From an uncultured Methylophilaceae bacterium (GTDB lineage: Bacteria; Pseudomonadota; Gammaproteobacteria; Burkholderiales; Methylophilaceae), in assembly GCA_903834185.1 (NCBI GenBank), contig CAILHX010000051.1, positions 27,190 to 91,189 on the forward strand: DNA of 64,000 nucleotides. The letters are read 5' to 3'. A program made the position numbers and the translations under genes. This document shows positions 40,358-50,649 of this stretch, in pieces. The stretch's first letter is position 1, and each line of letters opens with the position of its first letter. The notes beneath the pieces are model-generated. The model was not told the DNA's origin. It ran no database searches and saw only the letters and a program-made list of their open reading frames with translations.

Positions 40358-40386
40358 AAAAAAGCCGACTTTATGTCGGCTTTTTT
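40358..40386 (+). terminator. Rho-independent terminator after the lipoprotein
   Basis: The stem gccgac/gtcggc (40364-40369 with 40375-40380), loop tttat, is flanked by A6 and T6, so it can act in both directions. Confidence 0.9.
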
Positions 40387-40451
40387 GTTGTTTGCTTTAG
40401 CCAAAAAAACGTCAGGCCAAAAACTTATTAGGTAACGACTAACCATTGAGC

Positions 40452-41219
40452 CTATGTGCAGATTTGCCTCCAGTGAAACCCTGCCGCCTGATCCGCAATT
40501 CCTATCCAGCTCTCATCACAGTTCAAAATCCGGCTTAACGCACTTCTGACCAGCTCCGGAGTGTTGTTCTGCGCGCTTAAGTGGGCTCCGACCAGGTGTT
40601 GTAATTTGCTGTTATTCAATCGCGATAGCAAAGCTGCCGAGGTCGCATTATCAAGATGCCCGAATTTACTGCTGATACGTTGCTTGAGCGATCTTGGATA
40701 ACTGCTGCTTAACAACATGTCGAGATCATGATTACATTCCAGCACCAGTGCCTGACAACCGGAAAGCATGGACTCAATGTGAGGGGTAGAACTGCCTGCA
40801 TCTGTCAGTACGCCTAGCCTGACTCCGCCATCGCCCAGCACGAACTGTGTCGGTTCACGCGCGTCATGCGGTACCGGGTAGGGTTGAATTTGCAGATCAC
40901 CGACGTTGAACAAGGTATGGCTGTCGATGATATGAATTTCCTGGCCAGAGGGTACGCCACCCAGCGCCTGAAAAGTACCATGTGTGGCGAAAATGGGAAT
41001 ATGAAACTTTGCAGCAAGCCGAAACGCACTTCCGGCATGGTCGTCATGCTCATGGGTGAGCAGAATACCCGCCAAGTCTTCGACTTCCAGCTTGAGCCTG
41101 GCCAGCCGTGTAATCGTTTCTCTCAAGCCAAAGCCACAATCAAGCAGCAACGTAGTTTTTCCGGACTGTACTGCCAGACAGTTACCAGCGCTACCACTAC
41201 CTAGAGAAGCAAAGCGCAT
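40452..41219 (-). CDS. MBL-fold metallo-hydrolase, YycJ/WalJ-like
   Basis: This 255-residue metallo-beta-lactamase-fold protein has the metal motif LTHEHDDHAG (His56, His58, Asp60, His61), with later PHDA and an Asp in LTDAG. It begins MRFASLGSGSAGNCLAV, characteristic of the YycJ-type exonuclease-like group. The true substrate is unknown. It is the last gene of the dapA-bamC-MBL unit; two 13-bp repeats lie just before its ATG. Confidence 0.88.
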   Translation of the reverse strand: MRFASLGSGSAGNCLAVQSGKTTLLLDCGFGLRETITRLARLKLEVEDLAGILLTHEHDDHAGSAFRLAAKFHIPIFATHGTFQALGGVPSGQEIHIIDSHTLFNVGDLQIQPYPVPHDAREPTQFVLGDGGVRLGVLTDAGSSTPHIESMLSGCQALVLECNHDLDMLLSSSYPRSLKQRISSKFGHLDNATSAALLSRLNNSKLQHLVGAHLSAQNNTPELVRSALSRILNCDESWIGIADQAAGFHWRQICT

Positions 41220-41223
41220 TGGT

Positions 41224-41252
41224 TCAGTTCATTCCTGACTCAGTTCATTCCT
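41224..41252 (-). repeat. Two 13-bp direct repeats forming minimal AGGA-ATG-AAC-TGA units
   Basis: On the minus strand AGGAATGAACTGA occurs twice, 16 bases apart (41252-41240 and 41236-41224), between the bamC stop and the MBL start. Each unit contains a Shine-Dalgarno-like AGGA joined to a two-codon reading frame ATG AAC TGA. The effect, if any, on MBL translation is unknown. Confidence 0.7.
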
Positions 41253-42528
41253 ATTTTAATTGCTCGTATAGCAGGTTCAAGATGCGATTGGAGGTAGGTG
41301 AGAGATCACGTTTCCCGTCTACGTTTACCACGCTAATTACGGTTTTATCCTCGCCACGGCTGACGCTGACACGATACTGAAGCGCCGTGCTGGCCTCTGA
41401 TTTGTCGTCTTTGCTCTTCCAGAACTTGAGCGTGTCTACAAAGCTGTCGTTGTCTTTCTTAGCTTCAGGTTTTGCTACAGGCGCTGCTTTAGGCTTGGCT
41501 TTATCATCGTCGTCTTTCCAGAAAGCCAGCTTATCCAGCCAGCCTTTCTTTTCTTCACTGGTGGTCGTGTCTTCCTCTGCATCCAGGTCGGAATAACGCA
41601 CAAAATACAGGCCTTTGGAGCGGTCTTTATCTTCCACTAAAAACCCGATGCGATCCAATGCCAGCCCGACGCGACGCCAGGCACGATCAAATGGATCACT
41701 CACAGTTAGACTGGCATGCCCCTCTTTGTCCTTGCTGAGAGTCGCACGCACTTCTTGTACAGGATTTGCGATGATGGTTTGTGCCTGCTTTTCCGCCACG
41801 CCAAATTTCACCATCAGGCGTCTAAGCAGTTCAAGGTCTACATCTTCATCATCCGACGACTGACTCTTTAATTCTTTATCCTTATAGCCATTATCTACAA
41901 CACCATAGCGCGTAACGACTCGCTCTTTGCCGTCATCCGGAATATTGGTGATGGAATGGTGGGTCATATAGATCTCAGTGACAGAATCATCCGAGCCGCG
42001 ATCCAGGCGCGTGCGGAATTTCTGCCTATGGTTAAGTCCTTCCAGCTTATCCAACCAACCCTGGAATTTGTTGAGGTAGTTACCGTTTTCATCTTTGCTC
42101 AATGAAGAAGGATCTTCCCAATCCGTCTCCATCACGCCTGTCTGCATATTTTCCACGCGTACCGCAAAACCCAAATCCGTCCAGAATTCGCGCACGACCG
42201 GCCATGCCTTTTCAGGTGCGACCGGTACCACCAACCAGCGTTGCGAACCTGCACGCTCTATGCGCACACCTTCTATCGAAGGTAACAATTTTTCTTCATG
42301 GGTTTCCTGTGTTGCCTGATTCTGGCTATAGCTGGAATAGGTGGTACCGCCAGGAACCTGATATGTGTCATCTGCAGCAATAGAGGTCAGATCGGGAGGC
42401 ACTTCCAGAGGTCTACCACGGCCGGCCGCTTTGTAATCATCACCTCCGGCATCAATAAAGGGAATTGAGTCGCAACCTGCAACCAACAGGGCTATCAGGA
42501 CGGTAACAACGAATTTTGTATTGATCAT
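41251..42528 (-). CDS. bamC: Outer-membrane assembly lipoprotein BamC (NlpB)
   Basis: BamC is an accessory lipoprotein of the Bam complex that inserts beta-barrels. The 425-residue protein has a signal peptide with lipobox VAGC (Cys19), the N-terminal unstructured segment, and two helix-grip domains. It is longer than E. coli BamC: a charged Lys/Asp linker with two DxLxFWK-like motifs (LAFWKDDDDK, LKFWKSKDDK) lies between the domains and near the C terminus. I chose ATG 42528 over the upstream TTG. Confidence 0.9.
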   Translation of the reverse strand: MINTKFVVTVLIALLVAGCDSIPFIDAGGDDYKAAGRGRPLEVPPDLTSIAADDTYQVPGGTTYSSYSQNQATQETHEEKLLPSIEGVRIERAGSQRWLVVPVAPEKAWPVVREFWTDLGFAVRVENMQTGVMETDWEDPSSLSKDENGNYLNKFQGWLDKLEGLNHRQKFRTRLDRGSDDSVTEIYMTHHSITNIPDDGKERVVTRYGVVDNGYKDKELKSQSSDDEDVDLELLRRLMVKFGVAEKQAQTIIANPVQEVRATLSKDKEGHASLTVSDPFDRAWRRVGLALDRIGFLVEDKDRSKGLYFVRYSDLDAEEDTTTSEEKKGWLDKLAFWKDDDDKAKPKAAPVAKPEAKKDNDSFVDTLKFWKSKDDKSEASTALQYRVSVSRGEDKTVISVVNVDGKRDLSPTSNRILNLLYEQLK

Positions 42529-42555
42529 TTTCAACTTTTTAGTCTCATAAAACTT

Positions 42556-43431
42556 TTATAAAATGCCCGCTTGCTGCATCGCATGCCGCAAGGTCTGATG
42601 GTACTGTTGATCCATCCAATTCATGGGCAGTCGTATTCCATGCTGAATAAGTTTCATCTCATGCAATACCCATTTGACCGGGATTGGATTGGGTTCGATG
42701 AATAAATTCTGATGCAAAGCAAATAGTGCCTGATTCGCTTTTCTGGCCTCAACCAAATCATTTGCAAATGCCGCATCGCACATCTGGCGCATCAGTTTTG
42801 GCGCAACATTGGCAGTGACCGAGATCACTCCATGTCCGCCCAGCAATAATAGCGATAAACTGGTCGCATCATCTCCACTATATACAGCAAAACCATTGGG
42901 CACTCTTAACAACAGATCGGTTCCGCGCTGTATGCCGCCAGTGGCATCTTTAATGCCCACAATATTCTGAATTTTTGCCAACTCGCACACAGTAGTGTTA
43001 TGCAAATCGCAGCCGGTTCGACCGGGCACGTTATATAAAATCTGCGGAATATCTACCGCTTCGGCCACTGCCTTGAAATGCTGATACAGGCCTTGCTGCG
43101 TCGGCTTGTTGTAATATGGTGTTACCAGTAAACAGGCATCAGCCCCAAGTGCTTTGGCATGTTGCGTCAGTGCTATGGCCTCGCTGGTTGAGTTTGCACC
43201 AGTGCCCGCAATCACCGGAATGCGATGGTTGGTGTGCTCAACTGCGACCTGCATCAGAGCACAATGCTCCTCCACATTCACAGTAGGCGATTCGCCTGTG
43301 GTACCGACAATGACGATACCGTCAGTACCTTGTTCGATATGCCAGTCTATCAGCACACGCAACGCATCAAGATCAAGCGACCCGTCCTCGTACATGGGCG
43401 TGACAATGGCAACCAGACTACCTTTTAACAT
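42556..43431 (-). CDS. dapA: 4-hydroxy-tetrahydrodipicolinate synthase
   Basis: DapA condenses pyruvate and aspartate semialdehyde in lysine and DAP synthesis, feeding MurE. The 291-residue TIM-barrel shows GTTGESPT, YYNKPTQQGLY, YNVPGRTGCDL and the Schiff-base lysine in GIKDATGGI. ATG 43431 follows GGAAG; a GTG one codon upstream is less likely. It starts the minus-strand dapA-bamC-MBL unit. Confidence 0.96.
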   Translation of the reverse strand: MLKGSLVAIVTPMYEDGSLDLDALRVLIDWHIEQGTDGIVIVGTTGESPTVNVEEHCALMQVAVEHTNHRIPVIAGTGANSTSEAIALTQHAKALGADACLLVTPYYNKPTQQGLYQHFKAVAEAVDIPQILYNVPGRTGCDLHNTTVCELAKIQNIVGIKDATGGIQRGTDLLLRVPNGFAVYSGDDATSLSLLLLGGHGVISVTANVAPKLMRQMCDAAFANDLVEARKANQALFALHQNLFIEPNPIPVKWVLHEMKLIQHGIRLPMNWMDQQYHQTLRHAMQQAGIL

Positions 43432-43611
43432 CACAATTCTTCCACTGACAAAACCGCGTTATTCTACTCGAAAGTGGCTTATTTTGCTGATTTGCGGCAG
43501 TGAGATGCCAACACTGCAAGGGATTCATATAAAATAAAGAATTATGCACGCCTGTCGTAAACTAATCGCGCGCAGAGCGTTTGGCAGTTGAGGGTTTCAG
43601 GATAATAAGCA

Positions 43612-44352
43612 ATGGCAATTTCAAGCACTCCAGTTAACGATGGCATAGATCCGCAGTCTGCGTTACAGCGCAGAACACCCCTGCCCGGCGTGCGCGGAGC
43701 CGGAAATGTCGGCCCCGGCGGTGAAGTCAGCTATGTATCCAATATTAGCACCACAGGTCTTGCCATGCTGGCGCTGGATAACTTCCAAAGCAGTGCCGCG
43801 ACTTTCAAGAATTCCAATGCATATCGGACCGTACGTTATTTACAGACCATCGCTCAAGGCGTGGTTACCTCACTGAATAGTCTGCGCGACGTTTTAAGTC
43901 AGGCGTCGACACTGCGCAACAAGTATAGCGCTGGCCTAGGACAAGCGCTGGCAGCCATTAATAACGCTGTTAGCGGCGCCTCGGTAAATTTATCTGCATT
44001 GCAACAGGTTGGGGTAGAAAAAAATGCCGATGGACGCTTTAGCGTTAATACCAATCAAGTGATCAAGGCTTTCAATGAAGATGGTGGCGTCAAGGCTTTT
44101 TCCACCATTACTGACTTTGCTTATAACGTCAGCACAGCGGCAGAACCGCCTGAGAAATTGCTTGGAAAACAGGCAGCGGGTCCGCAAAGCGCTATAGTGA
44201 GTTCCGGCAGCGGTAATGATGATGAGGATGCTGATGCTGAAGTCATCAATACCGAATTGCAGCAACGGCTCAGAGATGCGTTTGCGGCATCCGTAGGCGG
44301 ATATACGGCAAGCAAAGCAGTGAATCTTTACTCAACCGTAGAAGCTATTTAG
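43612..44352 (+). CDS. Unrecognised 246-residue protein with FliD-like C-terminal pattern
   Basis: I do not recognise a named family. The N terminus is polar and Gly/Pro-rich (PLPGVRGAGNVGPGGE) with no signal peptide. The middle is Ala/Ser/Asn-rich and probably helical. Residues about 120-155 (LQQVGVEKNADGRFSVNTNQ, then IKAF) recall the flagellar cap protein FliD, where such a motif precedes the C-terminal coiled coil. An acidic run (GNDDEDADAE) follows. An AGGA ribosome site supports the start. Its end overlaps the convergent thioredoxin gene by 8 bases. No flagellar gene is nearby. Confidence 0.6.
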   Translation: MAISSTPVNDGIDPQSALQRRTPLPGVRGAGNVGPGGEVSYVSNISTTGLAMLALDNFQSSAATFKNSNAYRTVRYLQTIAQGVVTSLNSLRDVLSQASTLRNKYSAGLGQALAAINNAVSGASVNLSALQQVGVEKNADGRFSVNTNQVIKAFNEDGGVKAFSTITDFAYNVSTAAEPPEKLLGKQAAGPQSAIVSSGSGNDDEDADAEVINTELQQRLRDAFAASVGGYTASKAVNLYSTVEAI

Positions 44353-44842
44353 CGATCTGACTATTGAGCAGTTGTCGCAGATCGGCAAAATCAAGCTCAC
44401 CAATCACCCGCCGCACTACACTGCCGCGGACGTCAATGACAAAACTGGAAGGCGTGACCTGCACTTCGCCGAACAGATGAGTGATGCCACCGTCCATATC
44501 CAGCACAACCGGGAAAGGCACGGCGTTCTTTTTAACGTAATTAATCACGTTGGCAGGCGGGTCATAGGGCATTGCTACACCGATCACATCAAAGCCTTGG
44601 GCATGATACTGGCGATAAATCTCGGCTATCTGCGGCATTTCCTTGACGCACCCCGGGCAACTGGTCGCCCAGAAATTGATCAATACCATGTGCCCTTTTA
44701 AATCAGCAAGCGCTATCCGCTTTCCTTCCAGGGTATTGAACACAGCTGGCGGAGCTCGCTCCGGACTGGTTAGGGCAAACCATAATCCGGCCACTAGCAG
44801 CAGCAACAATATAGGCAACCATATTTTTTTTAATGCAGGCAT
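44345..44842 (-). CDS. Membrane-anchored TlpA/ResA-like thioredoxin
   Basis: This 165-residue protein has one N-terminal membrane segment (about 7-25) and a periplasmic thioredoxin domain with the active site WATSCPGCVKEMP (Cys62, Cys65) and cis-Pro QVTPSSFVID. The group reduces periplasmic disulfides, often for cytochrome c maturation, but the partner here is unknown. Confidence 0.88.
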   Translation of the reverse strand: MPALKKIWLPILLLLLVAGLWFALTSPERAPPAVFNTLEGKRIALADLKGHMVLINFWATSCPGCVKEMPQIAEIYRQYHAQGFDVIGVAMPYDPPANVINYVKKNAVPFPVVLDMDGGITHLFGEVQVTPSSFVIDVRGSVVRRVIGELDFADLRQLLNSQIAK

Positions 44843-44994
44843 AGGCTGTGCAGTTTACCTTGCGGGCGTGAATTGTTAAACCCAATATTACTGACACGCC
44901 TTAATTATCAACCGTATTCAACCCTACTCACAACATCGTTTATAAGGCCATCGCAAAAGCTTATAATGCACACTTTGCTTTAACCAATGACCCA

Positions 44995-47900
44995 ATGACT
45001 GCCCGCCTGCGCGAAATACCCTACAACTACACTTCGTTTTCCGACCGCGAGATTGTAATCCGCTTCTTGGGAGCGCCAGCGTGGGATGTATTGAATGGAT
45101 TGCGCGGAGAACGTAAAACAGGCCGCTCTGCGCGCATGCTGTTTGAGGTGCTGGGCGATCTGTGGGTAGTGACTCGCAACCCGTATCTGCAAGACGATCT
45201 GCTGGATAATCCCAAGCGCCGCAAAGCGCTGATAGATGCACTGCATCATCGTATCCGGGCAATTGAAGACCGCAGTCAGAAAAATGATAACGTAAACAAG
45301 CTGATTGTTGCGGCACAACTTGCCGTACGCAATTTTGAAGAAGATTTCCAGCGTACGGAAAAATTACGCAAACAAACCATCAGCAAACTCAGCCGTTTCA
45401 CGCGTAAGGACAATATCCAGTTCGACGGATTGGCGCGCGTTTCTCACGTCACCGACGCCACCGACTGGCGTGTCGAATACCCATTTGTGGTGATTAATCC
45501 CGACACTGAAGCCGAAACTGCGATGCTGGTGAAAGCCTGTATCGAGTTGGAACTCACCATCATTCCTCGTGGTGGTGGCACCGGCTATACCGGCGGCGCG
45601 ATCCCGTTGACGCCGTTTTCGGCCGTGATCAATACGGAAAAGCTGGATGCGCTGGGCGCGGTCACCATGTCGGAGTTACCGGGGCTCAAACAAAAGGCTC
45701 CGACCATACATTGCGGTGCAGGCGTGGTTACTCGACGCGTTATGGAAGCTGCCTCTGAAGCCGGTTTTGAGTTTGCGGTCGATCCTACTTCAGCAGATGC
45801 CTCGTGCATAGGCGGCAACGTCGCCATGAACGCAGGCGGCAAAAAAGCCGTACTGTGGGGCACTGCACTGGATAACCTGCATTCATGGCGCATGGTGACG
45901 CCGGATGCCGAATGGCTGCAGGTCACACGCATAGGTCACAATCTGGGCAAGATCCACGATGCTGAGACCGCACGTTTCCGTATCGAGCGATTCAAGGAAG
46001 ACGGTAAAACCAAGATAGACCAGGAGATATTGGAAATCCCCGGCGCGCATTTCCGCACTGTCGGTCTGGGCAAAGACGTGACCGATAAATTTTTGGCTGG
46101 CTTACCCGGAATCCAGAAGGAAGGTTGCGATGGCCTGATTACCTCGGCCACATTCATTCTGCACACTATGCCCAAGCATGTGCGTACCGTGTGCCTGGAG
46201 TTTTTCGGCTCGGTAGGCTTGGCCGTACCCGCCATTGTTGAAATCAAGGATTATCTGGATCAGCATCCCACCGCACTTCTGGCTGGCCTCGAACATTTGG
46301 ATGAGCGTTATCTCAAGGCCGTAGGTTATGCCACCAAGGCTACCCGCACTGAACGTCCCAAAATGGTGTTGATCGCCGACATCGCCAGTGACGACGAGAA
46401 TGACATCGGTCAGGCCGCCTCGCATATCGTGCGTCTGGCCAATGCACGTGGTGGTGAAGGCTTTATCGCGGTATCGGCTGAGACGCGCAAAAAATTCTGG
46501 CTGGATAGAGCGCGTACCGCTGCCATTGCGGCTCACACTAACGCGTTCAAGATCAATGAAGATGTGGTGATCCCATTACCGCGCCTGGGTGATTATTCAG
46601 ATGGCGTGGAGCGCATCAACATAGAATTGTCGATTACCAATAAACTGCGCCTGCTCAATGAACTGGAAACCTTTCTACAGGGCGAACTGCCGCTGATCAA
46701 GGATGAGGAAACCGCCAACGACCCGGATCTTCTGGAGTCCAAAAGGGCTCAGGCGCTTGAGCATATCGTCAGAACACGCCAGCACTGGCAGCTTATTCTT
46801 GAACAACTGGATTCACCGCTCAATGCATTGAGTCATTTGACTGAAGAAATATTGGCGCAACTTGGCATCGGTAAGTACGCCAGCGTATTCCGCGCAGTGC
46901 AGGAACGCCAGTTACGGGTGTCCTGGAAGCAAGAAGTGCGTAAAACGCTGCATCACATTTTCACCGGACGAGAATACCAGAAGATTCTGGAACGTTGCGA
47001 CGAGATACACAAAACCGTGCTCAAGAGTCGCGTCTTCATCGCACTGCATATGCACGCCGGTGACGGCAATGTGCACACCAATATTCCGGTGAACTCGGAT
47101 AACTACGAGATGCTGGGAGCTGCGAACCAAGCGGTTGCACGCATCATGCAACTGGCCACCGATCTGGGTGGCGTGATTTCCGGTGAACATGGCATCGGCA
47201 TCACCAAGATGGAGTTTCTTGATCAGAAGATCATCGATACTTTTGCCGTGTACAAAAACAAAGTGGATCCCGAAGGCCGCTTCAACAAAGGCAAGCTGAT
47301 GGCGGGCTCTGGCCTGCACTCGGCTTACACGCCTTCGTTCTCTCTGTTGGAAACTGAATCGCTGATCATGGAACAATCGGAGATTGGCGAGATCGCCGAT
47401 TCCATCAAGGATTGCCTGCGTTGCGGCAAGTGCAAACCGGTGTGCACCACGCACGTGCCGCGCGCCAATCTTCTGTATTCGCCGCGCAACAAGATACTCG
47501 GCACCTCGTTGCTGATAGAAGCGTTCTTATACGAGGAACAGACGCGGCGTGGCATTTCCATCAAGCATTTTGATGAATTCAACGATGTCGCCGACCATTG
47601 CACGGTATGCCACAAATGCCTGAACCCGTGCCCGGTGGATATCGATTTCGGCGACGTTTCGATTGCCATGCGTAATTTCCTGCGCAAGCAAGGCAAAAAG
47701 AATTTCAACCCCGGCACAACAGTGGGCATGGCATTTTTGAATGCCAAAGATCCGGCGACCATTAAATTACTGCGCGCCGGCATGATCCAGTTCGGTTATG
47801 CTGCGCAAGGCCTGGTTTCCAGGCTGGGGCAGCGTTTGATGCCTATCATCAAAAAATTCAAGCGCCAGCCGCCATCAACCGTGGGCAAACCTGCGGTCAC

Positions 47901-48819
47901 AACGCAGGTGATCCATTTTCTCAATCGTCCGATGCCGAAGAAGATGCCTAGCAAAACTTCCCGTGCCATGCTGGGTATTGAAGACGACACCATGATACCT
48001 ATCATACGCAACCCGCAAAAAGCGGGAGAAGATGCGGATGCTGTGTTCTACTTCCCCGGCTGCGGTTCGGAACGGCTCTTCAGCCAAGTGGGGCTTGCCA
48101 CCCAAGCCATGCTCTACGAAGTAGGCGCGATCACTGTGTTGCCACCGGGCTATCTATGCTGTGGGTACCCCCAAACTTCCAGCGGCAACCATGACAAAGG
48201 CAACCAGATTACTACCGAGAACCGGGTGATGTTTCATAGAATCGCCAACACCTTGAATTATCTGGATATCAAGACGGTGATTGTTTCTTGTGGCACCTGC
48301 ATGGACCAGTTATTGAAATACGAATTCGACAAGATATTCCCGGGTTGCCGACTGCTGGATATACACGAATATCTGCTGGAGAAAGACCAAAAACTGGAGG
48401 CTGTAAGCGGTACCAGATATATGTACCATGAACCCTGCCACAATCCGATGAAGACCTACTCCGGCATCAAGGTCGTCAACGACCTGATGGGCACCGACGT
48501 GCAACTGAATGACCGCTGCTGCGGGGAGTCCGGTACTTTCGCGGTAGCTCGCCCGGATATTGCCACCCAGGTCAAGATGCGCAAACAGGAAGAACTGGAG
48601 CGCGGGTTGGTCAAGCTCAATGCGGCTCCTGAACAGAAGGTGAAGATACTCACTTCCTGCCCTTCCTGCCTGCAAGGCTTGGCACGCTATGGTGATGATA
48701 CGGGCATAGAAGCCGATTATATCGTGGTGGAAATGGCCAAGTATGTGCTGGGTGAAAACTGGTTGCAGGATTATGTGGCGAAAGCCAACAATGGCGGAAT
48801 TGAGAAAGTGCTGCTATAA
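44995..48819 (+). CDS. Large FAD-linked / Fe-S oxidoreductase (DUF3683, D-lactate dehydrogenase-like)
   Basis: This 1274-residue protein fuses several modules: an N-terminal DUF3683-like region (1-150), an FAD-binding domain of the glycolate/D-lactate oxidase type ([15 protein letters not shown] near 190-205), its C-terminal oxidase cap ([12 protein letters not shown] near 684), two 4Fe-4S motifs ([11 protein letters not shown] near 807 and [12 protein letters not shown] near 868), and two CCG cluster-binding units (PGCGSE...CCGYP near 1018-1055, HEPCHNP...DRCCGE near 1143-1173). It probably oxidises a 2-hydroxy acid and passes electrons through Fe-S or flavin centres; the substrate is inferred only by family. 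Confidence 0.88.
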   Translation: MTARLREIPYNYTSFSDREIVIRFLGAPAWDVLNGLRGERKTGRSARMLFEVLGDLWVVTRNPYLQDDLLDNPKRRKALIDALHHRIRAIEDRSQKNDNVNKLIVAAQLAVRNFEEDFQRTEKLRKQTISKLSRFTRKDNIQFDGLARVSHVTDATDWRVEYPFVVINPDTEAETAMLVKACIELELTIIPRGGGTGYTGGAIPLTPFSAVINTEKLDALGAVTMSELPGLKQKAPTIHCGAGVVTRRVMEAASEAGFEFAVDPTSADASCIGGNVAMNAGGKKAVLWGTALDNLHSWRMVTPDAEWLQVTRIGHNLGKIHDAETARFRIERFKEDGKTKIDQEILEIPGAHFRTVGLGKDVTDKFLAGLPGIQKEGCDGLITSATFILHTMPKHVRTVCLEFFGSVGLAVPAIVEIKDYLDQHPTALLAGLEHLDERYLKAVGYATKATRTERPKMVLIADIASDDENDIGQAASHIVRLANARGGEGFIAVSAETRKKFWLDRARTAAIAAHTNAFKINEDVVIPLPRLGDYSDGVERINIELSITNKLRLLNELETFLQGELPLIKDEETANDPDLLESKRAQALEHIVRTRQHWQLILEQLDSPLNALSHLTEEILAQLGIGKYASVFRAVQERQLRVSWKQEVRKTLHHIFTGREYQKILERCDEIHKTVLKSRVFIALHMHAGDGNVHTNIPVNSDNYEMLGAANQAVARIMQLATDLGGVISGEHGIGITKMEFLDQKIIDTFAVYKNKVDPEGRFNKGKLMAGSGLHSAYTPSFSLLETESLIMEQSEIGEIADSIKDCLRCGKCKPVCTTHVPRANLLYSPRNKILGTSLLIEAFLYEEQTRRGISIKHFDEFNDVADHCTVCHKCLNPCPVDIDFGDVSIAMRNFLRKQGKKNFNPGTTVGMAFLNAKDPATIKLLRAGMIQFGYAAQGLVSRLGQRLMPIIKKFKRQPPSTVGKPAVTTQVIHFLNRPMPKKMPSKTSRAMLGIEDDTMIPIIRNPQKAGEDADAVFYFPGCGSERLFSQVGLATQAMLYEVGAITVLPPGYLCCGYPQTSSGNHDKGNQITTENRVMFHRIANTLNYLDIKTVIVSCGTCMDQLLKYEFDKIFPGCRLLDIHEYLLEKDQKLEAVSGTRYMYHEPCHNPMKTYSGIKVVNDLMGTDVQLNDRCCGESGTFAVARPDIATQVKMRKQEELERGLVKLNAAPEQKVKILTSCPSCLQGLARYGDDTGIEADYIVVEMAKYVLGENWLQDYVAKANNGGIEKVLL

Positions 48820-48826
48820 CATTCTG

Positions 48827-50170
48827 ATGATACGCAAACTACTACAAAAAGTTTTCAGCCCCAAACAGAAAGGCCATGCTCAGCATTCCTCTGCTGCGCA
48901 AAGATTCAGCAAGCGCACACATGGCATCAACAAGCACCATATCAGCCCTGCTGCGCTGAAAACCACCGAAGGCTTGCAAAAAGCGGGGTTTGAAGCATTT
49001 ATCGTCGGCGGTGCAGTGCGTGACCTGATGCTGGGCAAAGTGCCCAAGGATTTCGATATCGCCACCAATGCCACGCCTGAACAGGTGCGTCAGGTATTTC
49101 GCCGCTCGCGCATCATAGGCCGTCGTTTTCGTATCGTGCATGTACTGTTCGGCAATGAAACCATAGAAGTCACCACTTTCCGCGGCCATCATCTGGCTGA
49201 GAACGATAATGCGCAAGTGGCGGAAACCGGACGTATATTGCGTGACAACGTTTTCGGATCACAGCAGGAAGATGCGATGCGCCGCGACTTCAGTGTCAAC
49301 GCATTGTATTACGACCCGAAAACTGAAGAGGTGTGGGACTATCACGATGGTGTCGCCGACATCAAAAAAGGCGTGTTGCGCGTCATAGGTGATGTGGAAA
49401 CACGCTACAAGGAAGACCCTGTACGCATGTTGCGGGCGGTACGACTTTCCGCCAAATTGGGGTTGAAAATAGATCGCGCTTCCGAAGCGCCTATCGCACG
49501 CATGGCAAACCTGTTACAGGACGTGCCACCTTCCCGCCTGTTTGAAGAAATGCTCAAACTTTTCCTTTCCGGTCATGCCATGGAAAGTGCCAGCGCATTG
49601 CGTCAGCATGGGCTGCATCATGGCGTATTGCCCTTACTGGATGTGGTTTTCGAACAGCCGATGGGAGAGCGCTTTGTCACTCTGGCACTGACCAATACCG
49701 ATCAGCGCATACAACAGGACAAGCCGGTTTCACCTGCCTTTTTGTTTGCCACGCTGCTGTGGCATGAAGTATTGGCGACATGGCAAAAATATCAGGGACA
49801 AGGCGAAAAATCTTTCCCTGCCTTACAGCAAGCCATGTATGAAGTTTCGGACATTCTGGCGGAAAAACTGTCCATCCCGAAACGCTTTTCTGTGACCATG
49901 CGCGAAATCTGGGGGATGCAGCCGCGATTCGAACAGCGTGGCGGGCAACGCCCATTCCGGCTGATCGAACATGAAAGATATCGCGCAGGTTATGATTTTT
50001 TACTGCTGCGTTGCGAATCCGGTGAACTGGATATGAGTCTGGCTGAATGGTGGGATGAGTTCGCCAATGCTGATACTGCTCACCGCACACAAATGCTGCA
50101 ACCGGATACCGCACCCAGAAAACGCAGGCGCAAACGTAGAACCAGTAATGCAACGCCGCAGGAAGCATGA
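48827..50170 (+). CDS. pcnB: Poly(A) polymerase I
   Basis: PcnB adds poly(A) tails that speed RNA decay. The 447-residue protein has a basic N-terminal extension, the nucleotidyltransferase motif IVGGAVRDLMLGKVPKDFDI (near 65-84), RRDFSVNALYYD, RAVRLSAKLGL and a basic C terminus (RKRRRKRR), typical of PcnB as against Cca, which also has an HD domain. ATG 48827 was chosen because the open frame before it lies inside the preceding gene. It starts 7 bases after that gene. Confidence 0.94.
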   Translation: MIRKLLQKVFSPKQKGHAQHSSAAQRFSKRTHGINKHHISPAALKTTEGLQKAGFEAFIVGGAVRDLMLGKVPKDFDIATNATPEQVRQVFRRSRIIGRRFRIVHVLFGNETIEVTTFRGHHLAENDNAQVAETGRILRDNVFGSQQEDAMRRDFSVNALYYDPKTEEVWDYHDGVADIKKGVLRVIGDVETRYKEDPVRMLRAVRLSAKLGLKIDRASEAPIARMANLLQDVPPSRLFEEMLKLFLSGHAMESASALRQHGLHHGVLPLLDVVFEQPMGERFVTLALTNTDQRIQQDKPVSPAFLFATLLWHEVLATWQKYQGQGEKSFPALQQAMYEVSDILAEKLSIPKRFSVTMREIWGMQPRFEQRGGQRPFRLIEHERYRAGYDFLLLRCESGELDMSLAEWWDEFANADTAHRTQMLQPDTAPRKRRRKRRTSNATPQEA

Positions 50171-50649
50171 CACATCGGGCCTTTATCGCGATCGGTAGCA
50201 ATCTGCAAGACCCGGCTAGTCAGGTCAATAAGGCTTTTGAGCTGCTAGCCGGTATACCTGAAACACATTTGACCAAACGTTCCTCTCTCTATCTTAGCGC
50301 GCCTGTCGGCTATGATAACCAGCCAGACTTCATCAATGCCGTCGCCGAAGTAAGTACCGAACTCACGCCACAGCAGTTACTGCAATGCCTGCTCGCTACG
50401 GAGAATGCACAAGGTCGTGAACGATCCTTTGCCAATGCTCCTCGCGTGCTGGATCTTGATCTTTTGTTGTACGATGACCGGGTGATGAACACCACCGAAT
50501 TAACGTTGCCGCACCCCAGAATGCATGAACGTGGATTTGTGTTGTATCCGCTGGTTGAAATCGCGCCGGATATAGAGATACCGGCCAAGGGAAATGCGCA
50601 GGCTTTGCTCAACGCTTGTAGCGATAACAATATAGAAAAATTACATTGA
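50167..50649 (+). CDS. folK: HPPK, folate pathway pyrophosphokinase
   Basis: FolK pyrophosphorylates hydroxymethyl-dihydropterin. The 160-residue protein shows AFIAIGSNLQDP, SSLYLSAPVGYDNQPDFINAV and the metal motif RVLDLDLLLYDD, then LPHPRMHERGFVL. It overlaps pcnB by 4 bases and the next gene by one. Confidence 0.95.
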   Translation: MTHRAFIAIGSNLQDPASQVNKAFELLAGIPETHLTKRSSLYLSAPVGYDNQPDFINAVAEVSTELTPQQLLQCLLATENAQGRERSFANAPRVLDLDLLLYDDRVMNTTELTLPHPRMHERGFVLYPLVEIAPDIEIPAKGNAQALLNACSDNNIEKLH

